Origin: a virus
Length of the DNA: 49,877 nucleotides
Direction: 5' to 3' (one strand)
IMG/VR virus record: IMGVR_UViG_3300022538_000866
Span: 1 to 49,877 of that record
In this document: piece by piece, positions 36,900-45,568 of the stretch
Position numbering within the stretch: position 1 is the first letter of the stretch
Layout: every line of letters starts with the position of its first letter
Position numbers and translations under genes: made by a program
Notes under the pieces: generated by a model
What the model was told of the DNA's origin: nothing
Databases searched by the model: none
Seen by the model: the letters and a program-made list of their open reading frames with translations, nothing else

Positions 36900-38851
36900 G
36901 ATTCCGGACTCATTTCATTTTTTATGGCCTCAAGTGCCATGTCATATCCAAATTGCTGACCTGCCAGTTCTTGATCTTCTTGAAAATCCTTGTCACTTAA
37001 TCTAAGTTTTCCGCCTGATTTCACTTGCTCTAATTGTTGCTTGCCACGCCTTTCAGCTTCTTCCATTTGCATAGCGGCCCTTTGCTGTTGGGCCATTTCC
37101 TGCTGGAATTGTTGCGGAGATTTCAGGAGAAGATCAGCTTCCCGGATATCCATTAATTCCATCATAGTTTTGATGTACTGATACTGATTAATCCAGGGAT
37201 TGTTTACCCACTGTTGGGACATCTGAATTAGATTCTGCGCCCTGAAGTGTTTACCGAGGGCCGGTTCCATTGCCGTATATCTTGCAGCAAAATCAAAATC
37301 GGGATGAATATCATCACCGAATAACTGCCCGAAACTCTGACCTTCTTTCTCAGTAACCCGATATTCAAAACCGCTGGGTAGATGAAAAGTATTTAATATC
37401 ATCATATATTTCAATAAAGGCCTTATCCCTAAGTAATCATTTGACATGAGCATGAGTTTTGCCCTGGCCTCACCCATACTTTGGATGGAATGCACTACAC
37501 CTACTCGTTCTTGTCTCTGCGGTGTCTGCCCCATGTTATAACTATACATTCCCGTGATATCCTGAATTGCATTCTCATAGAAATTCTCTTGTTCTAAAAA
37601 TAGATTAGAATGCATATCATTGATTGGAAGTGGCTCTACTTCGCCTGCATGGGCCGGTATAATGCCGAATGGTTTCCATACGAGGGCAGCTGGATCAATA
37701 TCGGAATCAGGATCGACCCTAATCATTTGGTTGACCATCATCATTACATTCTGGATACGGAGATTGGCCAATGTGTTTATCTGGTCTTGTATGCCTTTGG
37801 TTAGTCTAATCAACCCTAAATCCCAATATATCTCAGGATGCATATAGCAACCGATATCGAACAATGGTCTTACGCCATAAGTATTACGCTGAAGAGAGAG
37901 AATGGTTTTGTAATTGCCGATATGGACAATAACCTCTTCTTCCATGCCTTTTATCTGAACGCCTGATCCGACTTCATAAGGAGCACTGTCAAGAATGAGT
38001 TTGGTATAGCATTCGAGTACATCTACTTCGGGCGCTCTATGTTCATCCTCAATCTGATCGACTGTCAGACCTCCTTCAATTTCTAATCCTTTTACAAATG
38101 CCTCGTCTGAATCCTGTGGTCTCTGGCTTGCCCCGCCTGCCGAATGCCATCCAAGATCCTTGATATTTTTATATATTCCTTTATCTTCCATCTTTTTCAA
38201 CTCATCTACGCTTCTCTTATAGACAAGGAATACAGCAGGCATCTTTTGAATCGACTTATATTCAGGATCAGGGAGAAATAACTTGTTATGCAGGATCTCG
38301 ACATAAGGCCCATCATAAATCGTCTGCATTTCCTGATTGATATAATCGATAATATCCATGCCCTGAAAATTCCCAAATCGGTCGAAATTGGGCTTAGGCA
38401 AGGATATGCGTCTGGGCGCTATCCTTTCTTCTTTTTTCCAATAAACTTTAGCAATACCTTTTCCAAAGGTAAGAGCATTAAAAAACCATTTGATCATCGT
38501 CAGGTATGAACCACCCTGCATATCGACATCATTCAGGCTTTCAAGTTGAAAATTCAGAACACCTTCGATTCCTTTTGCTCTGTTCAGGTCCACCTTTTTA
38601 CGTGGCTTAACTGAGACGATATTACCGGATTGATAAAGTTGATCCATGAATCGGGACAGGATTGTGTAGATTATGGGTATCAGACGGGGGAAGGTATGAT
38701 TATAAGCCAGGGGGTATGATTCCCTATTTCTAAAACTTAGATAGGATTCTAAGTCCTCATCATAGTTTGTTCTGTTATATTGATTCTTGTCCCAATTGTG
38801 CTTGTATCGGGCCATTAGGGTTCGGAAGATTTTTTGTTCTTTCTGATTCAC
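36896..38851 (-). CDS. Portal protein (podovirus type)
   Basis: 651 residues. WFFNALTFGKGIAKVYWKKE, AEVEPLPIND-type and ERVGVVHSIQSMGEARAKLML are typical of large podoviral portals; the C-terminal helix is Gln/Glu-rich (QFQQEMAQQQRAAMQ). It would form the dodecameric entry for DNA. Confidence 0.82.
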   Translation of the reverse strand: MNQKEQKIFRTLMARYKHNWDKNQYNRTNYDEDLESYLSFRNRESYPLAYNHTFPRLIPIIYTILSRFMDQLYQSGNIVSVKPRKKVDLNRAKGIEGVLNFQLESLNDVDMQGGSYLTMIKWFFNALTFGKGIAKVYWKKEERIAPRRISLPKPNFDRFGNFQGMDIIDYINQEMQTIYDGPYVEILHNKLFLPDPEYKSIQKMPAVFLVYKRSVDELKKMEDKGIYKNIKDLGWHSAGGASQRPQDSDEAFVKGLEIEGGLTVDQIEDEHRAPEVDVLECYTKLILDSAPYEVGSGVQIKGMEEEVIVHIGNYKTILSLQRNTYGVRPLFDIGCYMHPEIYWDLGLIRLTKGIQDQINTLANLRIQNVMMMVNQMIRVDPDSDIDPAALVWKPFGIIPAHAGEVEPLPINDMHSNLFLEQENFYENAIQDITGMYSYNMGQTPQRQERVGVVHSIQSMGEARAKLMLMSNDYLGIRPLLKYMMILNTFHLPSGFEYRVTEKEGQSFGQLFGDDIHPDFDFAARYTAMEPALGKHFRAQNLIQMSQQWVNNPWINQYQYIKTMMELMDIREADLLLKSPQQFQQEMAQQQRAAMQMEEAERRGKQQLEQVKSGGKLRLSDKDFQEDQELAGQQFGYDMALEAIKNEMSPES

Positions 38852-39177
38852 AGTGTTGACCCCAGTTCTCTACGATCAATATCCGATTCATCGTATTCAA
38901 TATACATTTCTTCGATCATCTCCGAATCTTCATAAACTCTGAATTCGTGCCAGATAAGAGGTCCAACTGTAAATTCCTGTCCTGGCCCTAAAATAACCTC
39001 ATCAAATTCTGTCCTAATTCCTACTTTGCCACTAAGGACAACAAAGATATTCGACTTAGCTTTATGGGAATGAAAACTACATCGTGTCCTCGCTTTAAGT
39101 TTAAGATAACTGACAGCATGGGTGGAATCCTGCCTTATCAGCCATCTTTCACCCCAAATTTTTGATGTTCTTTCCAT
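38848..39177 (-). CDS. Cupin (sugar isomerase-like)
   Basis: 109 residues. RCSFHSHKAKSNIFVVLSGKV then GPGQEFTVGPLIWHEFRV hold the two cupin metal motifs (His-x-His, later His). The fold is like the C-terminal half of mannose-1-P guanylyltransferase/mannose-6-P isomerases, which make GDP-mannose, the precursor for the GDP-fucose enzyme at 41273. Coupled to the portal gene by overlap. Confidence 0.75.
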   Translation of the reverse strand: MERTSKIWGERWLIRQDSTHAVSYLKLKARTRCSFHSHKAKSNIFVVLSGKVGIRTEFDEVILGPGQEFTVGPLIWHEFRVYEDSEMIEEMYIEYDESDIDRRELGSTL

Positions 39178-39392
39178 TATTTCTTCTTTTTCTTTTTTCT
39201 TAATCTTTGCAAAATGCGCAAGTCTCGCGAAGTAGCTGCCCCGGGGTTGTCAGCAATCTTATTGCGCAAAAGGGTACGCAATGCGCTTTCACCACGATCA
39301 CCAAAAAAAAGTTTGTTTATCCTCTTTTGTTCTTTCACTTCTTTCTTTGTCCAAGTCCCAAAAAGACCTTTTTTCTTTTTCTTTACTGGCAT
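39177..39392 (-). CDS. Lys-rich small protein
   Basis: 71 residues. MPVKKKKKGLFG and a C-terminal RLRKKKKKK are strongly basic; the middle is helical (ESALRTLLRNKIADN). Such proteins may bind DNA in the head. First gene after the promoter at 39560-39588. Confidence 0.65.
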   Translation of the reverse strand: MPVKKKKKGLFGTWTKKEVKEQKRINKLFFGDRGESALRTLLRNKIADNPGAATSRDLRILQRLRKKKKKK

Positions 39393-39450
39393 TATTTCTT
39401 CCTCTTTTTGTGGGTGCCTTTTTTTGTTAACGGCATACTTCCTCCAAATA

Positions 39451-39485
39451 AAAAAGGCCCCACCAGATTTCTCCAGTGAGGCCTT
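39451..39485 (-). terminator. Leftward intrinsic terminator
   Basis: AAGGCC...CAC and GTG...GGCCTT stem (39454-39485) with a loop of about ten, followed on the minus strand by T residues (39451-39455). It separates the sugar-gene block (39664-42199) from the portal block. Confidence 0.7.
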
Positions 39486-39559
39486 ACCTATCTGAGCCCT
39501 ATCTCGGGCTTATAGTTCAGCGTGACTGATTAATACTCTAAATTTTAGTCGATTTACTC

Positions 39560-39588
39560 CTTATATCCTGTTTTTAGATATTTGTCAA
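39560..39588 (-). promoter_or_regulatory. Leftward sigma-70-type promoter for the head genes
   Basis: Minus strand TTGACA (39583-39588), 17-bp spacer, TATAAG (39560-39565). It lies upstream of the terminator 39451-39485, so transcripts must pass that terminator, or the promoter is used with an antitermination factor. Confidence 0.6.
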
Positions 39589-39663
39589 TTAAAGCAACAA
39601 ATTGTTTCAGTGATCGTAAAAATATCTTTAAGATTCTGGAATCTATGATTATTTTGACTTCCA

Positions 39664-39888
39664 TTATCCCTTTATCTCGTTAACATCTGCTTCCCAATTT
39701 AATTTCCCGAAATGTTCACACATCCTATGGGCATAAGCTGACGGGAATTTATTATCAGGTATAAGTACAGAAAAACGCGGTACAGATTGCCAAGGAAACT
39801 TATAAATCATTATTTCCTCATCTTTGTCCAGTAACGGATGTGGACATTTTTTTATTATTTCTGGTTTCATCTTGTAATTCTCCAGCAA
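39664..39888 (-). CDS. Small hypothetical protein
   Basis: 74 residues. ENYKMKPEIIKKCPHPLLDKDEEIMIY and FGKLNWEADVNEIKG are soluble and mixed; one Cys near each end. It overlaps the glycosyltransferase-like gene by 22 bp and may help it, but no motif shows this. Confidence 0.55.
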   Translation of the reverse strand: MLENYKMKPEIIKKCPHPLLDKDEEIMIYKFPWQSVPRFSVLIPDNKFPSAYAHRMCEHFGKLNWEADVNEIKG

Positions 39889-40736
39889 TCCTCAGAATAA
39901 CCCGCGTCTTTGTATCCTTGAAGCTCAGTTTTAAGTTTACCTAAAAAGTATTGCACAATCGGATCTTGCATTATCTTTTTATTCTTTTTCTTAAAATGCT
40001 TCAGTACCTTAGCAAATTCATTGGTATTATGCACTCTATAATCTAAATAATCAGCACTTCTCCAGATCCGGGGATCTCCTATATGAAATGTCAGATGTGC
40101 CTCTGTAAACATTTTACACCTTTCTGCATAAAAAGCCATACTTGTTGCAAGGGTGGTTTCCTGCCAGGGTATGCCCATGCAGACATTACCGATTCTATAT
40201 GCAGGATATATTTTTCTGGGAAATACAAAACAATCGCATCCGCCATGAGGGGAGCCGATTTCAGCATACATTATAGGAATGTCCTCGATATCCTTATACT
40301 CGCCTGGAATCACTCTTCTGTTGATAATGAAGGCATCATGGCCTCTATCTATGAGTTTGTTGACTGCAAGGTAAAATTGAGGCATCAGGCAAATGTCGGA
40401 GTTAGTTTGAATGAAATAATCTGCATCGGAGGCCTCATAGAGATTGTTGAGTATATCCCTGACAAGGGGTAAGTCACGTTCAATTTTGAATTTTTTGCCA
40501 AGATCTAAAACAGAGCGTTCTAAGTCTTTCCATGTTTTTGTGAAACCTGCTGGCAATATCTCCTGATCATCAGGATAAATAGTAGCATAAAGATCAACCT
40601 GAAAATCACCTTTCATCAAATCTTCAGCAAATTGTTTAGCAATTCGTATAGTTTGCCACACAATAGGCTGGGCCGTTTTCAGATCGGATGTCTCGGGAGC
40701 GGTGAAAGGATTTATGATATGGGCAAATTTGCGCAT
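39867..40736 (-). CDS. Glycosyltransferase-like protein (GT-A layout)
   Basis: 289 residues. DADYFIQTNSDICLMPQFYLA has an Asn-Ser-Asp at the position of a GT-A metal DXD. GIPWQETTLATSMAFYAERC and HLTFHIGDPRIWRS resemble the acceptor side of such enzymes. It lacks a clear nucleotide-binding start, so the donor cannot be stated. Confidence 0.6.
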   Translation of the reverse strand: MRKFAHIINPFTAPETSDLKTAQPIVWQTIRIAKQFAEDLMKGDFQVDLYATIYPDDQEILPAGFTKTWKDLERSVLDLGKKFKIERDLPLVRDILNNLYEASDADYFIQTNSDICLMPQFYLAVNKLIDRGHDAFIINRRVIPGEYKDIEDIPIMYAEIGSPHGGCDCFVFPRKIYPAYRIGNVCMGIPWQETTLATSMAFYAERCKMFTEAHLTFHIGDPRIWRSADYLDYRVHNTNEFAKVLKHFKKKNKKIMQDPIVQYFLGKLKTELQGYKDAGYSEDCWRITR

Positions 40737-41269
40737 AATTCCTTCTTTTGATTTGGAGTTAAAAACATATGATATTTGTTTAATATTTTGATAGAATGAA
40801 AAATTAAATCTTCGACAAATTGTCCTGCAGGATGATTACTTACCCAAAGTTCCAGATTTTCTGGTTCATTATCATCCCTTACACCATTTTTATGATGAAC
40901 AGTTTCATTTTTAGTCAAAGGTCTTCCTAATCTTTTGGACATTACTAAAATATGTTCTGCAACATAACCCTTTTTCCATGCATTGGGATGATCCGGATTT
41001 TTAATATATTGATACCCATTGATTTTCGTTTTTCCACCGCGCCATCCTGGTGGATTATTGAAACATCTTTTGCTCGCAAGTTCTTTTCTTAAACATCCAC
41101 ATGATAATGTACTTCCCTTTCTTAAATGGTATCCTAAAATTAGTTTTTGAGTTCCGCATATACATTGACATTTCCAATAGACATATCTATCTTTTCTTTT
41201 GTTGGACAATTCAAGCACTGTCAATTTTCCAAAAACCTGTCCCTTTAAATCTATAACTTTCCCCTTCAT
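40712..41269 (-). CDS. HNH homing endonuclease
   Basis: 185 residues. A zinc or AP2-like N-terminus (CQCICGTQKLILGYHLRK, TLSCGCLRKE) is followed by VHHKNGVRDDNEPENLELW, the HNH core. It sits between the glycosyltransferase-like and GDP-fucose synthase genes and overlaps the former by 25 bp. Homing endonucleases spread by targeting alleles without them. Confidence 0.8.
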   Translation of the reverse strand: MKGKVIDLKGQVFGKLTVLELSNKRKDRYVYWKCQCICGTQKLILGYHLRKGSTLSCGCLRKELASKRCFNNPPGWRGGKTKINGYQYIKNPDHPNAWKKGYVAEHILVMSKRLGRPLTKNETVHHKNGVRDDNEPENLELWVSNHPAGQFVEDLIFHSIKILNKYHMFLTPNQKKELCANLPIS

Positions 41270-41272
41270 GTA

Positions 41273-42199
41273 TTATTTCTCCTTGTACCATCGACAAGTC
41301 TCTATTAAACCTTGTGATAAAGATGTTTTTGCTTGCCAACCTAATTTATTAATGTGAGATATATTTAAAAGTTTCGATTTAACACCGTGTGGAGATAAAA
41401 GATCCCATTCTATTGATTGTTTCCGCCCTATAATATCTATAATTAATTGAGCAAGTTCCTTAATTGATATTTCTATGCCTATTCCTATATTAAGAGTACC
41501 ATCTTGTAGATCAACATAATCTAAATTTTCCATCACCCAAATTGCTCCTTCAGCAAAATCATCGACATATAAGAATTCCCGTTTTGCGGTTCCGTTTCCC
41601 CAGACTTTTATTATATTCTCTTCTTTCTGTTCAAAGCATTTCCTTATAAGTGCAGGTATAACATGACTTTTTTTTTTATTAAAATTATCCCATTTGCCAT
41701 ACAAATTAGGAGGAATTAAAGACAAAAAATTACATCCATATTGCCTGAGATAAGACCTGCAAAGCTCGATACCAGCTAATTTAGCAATGGCATAAGACCA
41801 GTTCTCATCCGTCTTTCCATCGCCAAGTTGCTCTTCTTTATAAGGTTGAGGGCCATCTACAGGATAAATGCAAGAACTCCCAAGGAAGAGGAGTTTTTTG
41901 ACTTTGTATGCGTGGCAGGCATTGATGACATTGGTCTGAATCAGAAGGTTATCGGAGAGCAATTCAGTAGGATGAGTGATTGATTCCAGAACACCCCCGA
42001 CACGGGCAGCAGCTAAAAATACATATTCAGGTTGATAAGAAGAAAAAAGCCAATCAACCATTGGCGCGGATATTAGATCGACTTCCTGATGTGTTTTGAG
42101 AATGAGATTATCATATCCTTTATTTTGCAAATTTCGCAAAATAGCAGATCCGGCCAGACCAGTATGACCAGCTATGTATATCTTTGAGTTTTTATTCAT
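41273..42199 (-). CDS. fcl: GDP-L-fucose synthase
   Basis: 308 residues. The N-terminal Rossmann motif is IYIAGHTGLAGSAILRNLQ. LFLGSSCIYP and YAIAKLAGIELC (the YxxxK catalytic pair) follow, then PPNLYGKWDNF and VIPALIRKC, all diagnostic of GDP-4-keto-6-deoxymannose epimerase/reductase. GDP-fucose made here may be used by the glycosyltransferase-like gene to modify virion or host glycans. Confidence 0.88.
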   Translation of the reverse strand: MNKNSKIYIAGHTGLAGSAILRNLQNKGYDNLILKTHQEVDLISAPMVDWLFSSYQPEYVFLAAARVGGVLESITHPTELLSDNLLIQTNVINACHAYKVKKLLFLGSSCIYPVDGPQPYKEEQLGDGKTDENWSYAIAKLAGIELCRSYLRQYGCNFLSLIPPNLYGKWDNFNKKKSHVIPALIRKCFEQKEENIIKVWGNGTAKREFLYVDDFAEGAIWVMENLDYVDLQDGTLNIGIGIEISIKELAQLIIDIIGRKQSIEWDLLSPHGVKSKLLNISHINKLGWQAKTSLSQGLIETCRWYKEK

Positions 42200-42271
42200 T
42201 CAAAAGTTCTCCAGGATCTAATCGTAACAATGGATATTCCCCGGGATCGCATCGCAGCATCGGATTATCTT

Positions 42272-42394
42272 CTATTTGTGCTTCTCCAGATGTTCCTTCA
42301 GCACCTCTTTCATTGCCAATACATCCTTCTCAAGTTGTTTAACATGCTTGATGATGGCGTTTAGTTTCTGATTTAATTCGGCTGTACCGGCCAT
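42272..42394 (-). CDS. Small coiled-coil protein
   Basis: 40 residues. LNAIIKHVKQLEKDVLAM and EVLKEHLEKHK form one continuous amphipathic helix. It is 1 bp from the upstream gene. A second short frame, overlapping its end and the start of the next gene, contains two copies of a DPGE-LL motif (about 42206-42265); both peptides could be made. Confidence 0.55.
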   Translation of the reverse strand: MAGTAELNQKLNAIIKHVKQLEKDVLAMKEVLKEHLEKHK

Positions 42395-42631
42395 TTACCT
42401 ATCCTTATGAAATTTCAGTTTCGTCCGTTTGCCCCTCGTTTTCACGGTATCTGTCTTGATATAGACCTCATCGGTTACTTTCTCCACAAATGCACATCCC
42501 ATGCTACTTCTTAGTAGCTTTATGATTATCCCATCCATATGCTGATCCCTTTCCGGAATTGCAGGATAGTATTCTACATTTATGCACATCGTTGCTTTGG
42601 GGGGAAGTTTAACTTGTTTTAATCTTGCCAT
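42395..42631 (-). CDS. Small hypothetical protein
   Basis: 78 residues. LPPKATMCINVEYYPAIPER and GCAFVEKVTDEVYIK read as a small beta-rich domain with a basic tail (KTRGKRTKLKFHKDR). Late operon, no family recognised. Confidence 0.6.
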   Translation of the reverse strand: MARLKQVKLPPKATMCINVEYYPAIPERDQHMDGIIIKLLRSSMGCAFVEKVTDEVYIKTDTVKTRGKRTKLKFHKDR

Positions 42632-42660
42632 TTGTAATCCTCCGGTTTTTATTAAAATGA

Positions 42661-42912
42661 TTATCGATGTTTAGGTGTAATACGTTTTGATGTTAAAGAA
42701 CCGGGGCCACCTATCTTAGCTTTACTTTCATTTTTAGCTACAAGGCGCTGCTCATCAAATGTAAATTCCAATATTACTGGATTTCCATATTCATCTTTAC
42801 CTAATTTCTCTAAGAGGACTCTTCTACATCCATATTGATATTCTGTAATTGCTGTGGCGACTCCTTCGATTCCTGTGCAGTTATCTTTATATTTTTTACT
42901 TAATTCGATCAT
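42661..42912 (-). CDS. Small hypothetical protein
   Basis: 83 residues. ELSKKYKDNCTGIEGVATAITEYQYGCRRV is a short domain often found near phage head genes, and FEFTFDEQRLVAKNES follows. Strong ribosome-binding site (GGAGGAT). Function unknown. Confidence 0.65.
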   Translation of the reverse strand: MIELSKKYKDNCTGIEGVATAITEYQYGCRRVLLEKLGKDEYGNPVILEFTFDEQRLVAKNESKAKIGGPGSLTSKRITPKHR

Positions 42913-42958
42913 TTATTGATCCTCCGTTTTGTAAGTAAGAATTTATTATTAATTTCCA

Positions 42959-43108
42959 TCATACCTTCTTTTTCTTCTTGCGTTTCTTATGGGTCCCTGT
43001 TATTGTACCCTTACTTTGAGAAGCATAGAATACTTGTTCACCTTTCTCTTTGCCATATTGCTTTATCATGGCACGTTTGATTTTAGCGCCTTTGGGTGTA
43101 AGAGGCAT
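42959..43108 (-). CDS. Basic microprotein
   Basis: 49 residues from ATG 43108. MPLTPKGAKIKRAMIKQYGKEKGEQVFYASQ then a Lys/Arg tail (HKKRKKKKKV). This text is common in phage and prophage genomes next to terminase genes; it may bind DNA. Ends with TGA at 42959. Confidence 0.65.
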   Translation of the reverse strand: MPLTPKGAKIKRAMIKQYGKEKGEQVFYASQSKGTITGTHKKRKKKKKV

Positions 43109-43143
43109 CTAAACTCTCCTCCTTAGTTGAGTATATGGGGTTA

Positions 43144-43335
43144 TTATACATATTCAAAACTACTATCATCAAAGAATTTTCCGGGATATTCAAATAGGGA
43201 TATTCTTGTACACCAAAAATAAATCTCTTTTATTTTTATGCTGTAAATATGCCCTTTATGTAAAAGTTTTCTTGGGTCTTCATTGATTGCCCAATTAAGA
43301 CGAAAATCTGTTTTCCCTACATACTTTACTTTCAT
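43144..43335 (-). CDS. Small hypothetical protein
   Basis: 63 residues. MKVKYVGKTDFRLNWAINEDPRKL and HIYSIKIKEIYFW are beta-rich. It starts one base after the terminase stop. Function unknown. Confidence 0.6.
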   Translation of the reverse strand: MKVKYVGKTDFRLNWAINEDPRKLLHKGHIYSIKIKEIYFWCTRISLFEYPGKFFDDSSFEYV

Positions 43336-44817
43336 CTAAACCCTTCTCCCCAGATCTATAATATGTCTTTTAGGTTTTGTAGATTTAAAACTCTGTAAAG
43401 GCCATTTCTTCATTTTATCCTTATCTCTATACTTAGCACCCACCTCCTGCAGAATATATCTCACGCAGATAGGAAAGTCAGACCATTTAGTATCCGGTGT
43501 GGCCAGGTTCTTGTTTTCGCTGCGCTTCCAGTAGTGATTACCCATGGCATGCCTGAGATGTTTACAGTTCTCTCTCACAAACAACCGTGGGTGATTCTTA
43601 CAGTTGCCCTTCAGATAGTCATTTACTATGCCGATACCCACATCCGGATCCCTATTTTTCCCCTCAGTAGTAATTATGCCATTTTTCCTAAACTCATCCC
43701 AGGCGTTAAATCCTTTGTCTATACCCTTATATTTGTTTTTGGCACTGGGATCCTGCCATCTCCTGAACTTGCGCTTCATGTGCGGCCATCCCTCGATCTG
43801 AAAGAACATCTCTGCCAGTTCCGGGATTTCTTTATTCTCAGCTATTGCGGGATCGAGCTCATCGAATATCGTGATATCTCCATCGCTATCTATCCATCCC
43901 CAGACAGCAGCGCAGGGTTTGGAGGGATGCCAGTCAAAGGCCATAACCCATTCGACATCCCAATAATCAGGGGTGTTGATATCCATAGGTACGATATGGC
44001 CTTCTATCTTCTCCGGATTCCAGTATCTATCTTCCCAGGGATAGTGAATTATCTTGCCCCAGGAGGGGTATTCGCCAAAAATCTGAACTCTTATCTGTTC
44101 CGGGGTCTTTCCTTTACTCCATTGCTTTATGAACCAGTCGTCGATAGCAGGATTATCCGCCATACATGCCTTAAAAACATCGATATTAGGATCTTCCAGC
44201 TCTGCCTCGACCACTTGCTCTTTCGTCCAGGTAGGGCCTTTGCCTTCTTCATATGGCGGGGTAAGTGCGCCTAAGATTTTACCCCTATTCTTGGCATTTC
44301 TTAACCCTCGATAATTCTCATCCCATACCCTCTGGCCTGACTCCTCATCCATACCCAGAATATCGTGCTCTGTCCCTCTTTCGAGCTTCCATCCCTGAAC
44401 CTCTGTTACCCAGACCATTTTACTGCCGTTCTTTAAATCTATTCCCGGATGTTCTTTGCTGAATCCTGCCTTTATTTGACTTTTAGGTAAAAGAGGTCCT
44501 AATTCGTCTATAACCTCTCCATGATGTACTACTTTTTGTGGTTCTAACAGTTTTATGAGAGCTACCTCCTTCACGTTATCGAAAGAAGGAACTAAGATCC
44601 TGGCCGTGAGAGGCGGTGTGGCAAATTGTTTGGGATGTGTCCCAAGAAGATAATTCACGATATTCCAATAGAAAAGGATACTCTTTCCGGTGCCATTCGC
44701 TGATATAAACCACCTCTGAAAAGCTTCCGATAGGATAAACTTTAATTGCTGCTTATAGAAGTATTGGCCCCAACTGTGTACTGCCGGCAACCAATCCTTG
44801 GGAATCTCCTTAGACAT
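43336..44817 (-). CDS. Terminase large subunit
   Basis: 493 residues from ATG 44817 (GGAGTG upstream; a longer frame to 44865 runs into the terminator). Walker A is ISANGTGKSILFYW near residue 38, the Walker B region HDILGMDEESG, and the nuclease Asp in WVMAFDWHPSKPCAAVW and later IFDELDPA. It packages DNA together with the small subunit (48795). Several plus-strand ORFs are shadows. Confidence 0.88.
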   Translation of the reverse strand: MSKEIPKDWLPAVHSWGQYFYKQQLKFILSEAFQRWFISANGTGKSILFYWNIVNYLLGTHPKQFATPPLTARILVPSFDNVKEVALIKLLEPQKVVHHGEVIDELGPLLPKSQIKAGFSKEHPGIDLKNGSKMVWVTEVQGWKLERGTEHDILGMDEESGQRVWDENYRGLRNAKNRGKILGALTPPYEEGKGPTWTKEQVVEAELEDPNIDVFKACMADNPAIDDWFIKQWSKGKTPEQIRVQIFGEYPSWGKIIHYPWEDRYWNPEKIEGHIVPMDINTPDYWDVEWVMAFDWHPSKPCAAVWGWIDSDGDITIFDELDPAIAENKEIPELAEMFFQIEGWPHMKRKFRRWQDPSAKNKYKGIDKGFNAWDEFRKNGIITTEGKNRDPDVGIGIVNDYLKGNCKNHPRLFVRENCKHLRHAMGNHYWKRSENKNLATPDTKWSDFPICVRYILQEVGAKYRDKDKMKKWPLQSFKSTKPKRHIIDLGRRV

Positions 44818-44835
44818 TTTCACTCCATATCTAAC

Positions 44836-44874
44836 AAAAAAGGCAATATGATGGTGTGGCACCACACTGCCTTT
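44836..44874 (-). terminator. Leftward terminator before the large terminase gene
   Basis: AAAGGCA with TGCCTTT, with an inner GTGTGG-CA-CCACAC and an 8-nt asymmetric bulge, followed on the minus strand by a T-run (44835-44840). It lies between the RAMP-like gene (and array 1) and terL, so array 1 may tune read-through into terL. Confidence 0.7.
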
Positions 44875-44894
44875 CGTATTAGTTATGAGAATTT

Positions 44895-44944
44895 AATTCA
44901 AATCAACTCAACTCAGCATAACCCAAATCAACAAAACCTAAATC
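44895..44944 (-). repeat. Pentamer array 1 (10 units)
   Basis: Ten consecutive 5-bp units beginning at 44895 read, on the plus strand, AANNY in nine of ten (the fifth is AGCAT). It starts just past the terminator at 44874 and overlaps the last two codons of the RAMP-like gene. On the transcript (minus strand) each unit reads RNNUU. The units are not identical, so this is a periodic site ladder rather than a simple tandem repeat. Confidence 0.75.
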
Positions 44945-45465
44945 ACCTCATACTCCACAACTTCAAACCTACCATTCCCGTGATTCCTTCTCCCCCCGAT
45001 ACCGCAATAAGCTCCGGCATTCTCAAGGGCCTCTTTGATAAATGAAGATTCAAAGAAATCAGGGAATGTCATTTCAAATTTCAGACTCCAATCGCCTTTG
45101 ATGAAAGCCTGGATATTCCACCTCATCTTACCTTGATCGACCATGGTATGAAATTTATCTGTCTGAATATCATCCAGATTCATTTCCGGCTCGAAGAATA
45201 TATCTTCTGGCTTCACCCATAAGGCCGATAAGACAAGATTCTTGGCTCTCGTCTTGGATCTTTCTATCTTCATATTCATGGTGTCGATGGCATTCAGGAT
45301 AGTACCCTTTATCTGCCTGGCCGGAATATGAAGATGCCCGTTACAATACACCCGATTCATAGCCACTTTCATCTCTTGCGCCTCCCCTTTAGGGGTCTTA
45401 TCCTGTGTGGGACGTGAAAAGAAGTAGGGGGCTATACCTTTAATCTCTGCTTTTACTTTGTACAT
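44938..45465 (-). CDS. RAMP-superfamily-like protein
   Basis: 175 residues, ATG preceded by AAAGGAG. YKVKAEIKGIAPYFFSRP is an N-terminal strand-turn. LHIPARQIKGTILNAI recalls the 'IPGSSLKGALR' segment of Cas7/Cmr/Csm RAMPs, and GIGGRRNHGNGRFEVVEYE is a RAMP glycine-rich loop. Phages have related proteins of unknown function in late operons. It is flanked on both sides by the ten-unit pentamer arrays. RNA binding is an inference from the fold-like motifs. Confidence 0.65.
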   Translation of the reverse strand: MYKVKAEIKGIAPYFFSRPTQDKTPKGEAQEMKVAMNRVYCNGHLHIPARQIKGTILNAIDTMNMKIERSKTRAKNLVLSALWVKPEDIFFEPEMNLDDIQTDKFHTMVDQGKMRWNIQAFIKGDWSLKFEMTFPDFFESSFIKEALENAGAYCGIGGRRNHGNGRFEVVEYEVI

Positions 45466-45494
45466 GATGTTTCTCCTTTAATTTATTTTAGATT

Positions 45495-45544
45495 AACGCA
45501 ACGTAAACCAACTGAAACCAACTCAAAGCAACACAACAAAACAT
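45495..45544 (-). repeat. Pentamer array 2 (10 units), upstream of the RAMP-like gene
   Basis: Ten of ten units start with AA on the plus strand (for example AACGC, AACGT, AAACC); eight end in a pyrimidine. On the minus strand it lies about 15 bases upstream of the Shine-Dalgarno (45473-45479) of the RAMP-like gene, in its 5' leader. Confidence 0.85.
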
Positions 45545-45568
45545 TCTCTTGCGCAAAGGAAAGTCTTT

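Noticed and set aside
39207-39495. Rightward Phe-rich ORFs opposite the Lys-rich gene
   Set aside because: Phe-rich text is the complement of Lys codons; there is no start signal and the leftward gene fits the operon.
44818-44865. N-terminal extension of the terminase
   Set aside because: It reads through the terminator hairpin and has no ribosome-binding site; ATG 44817 has GGAG upstream.
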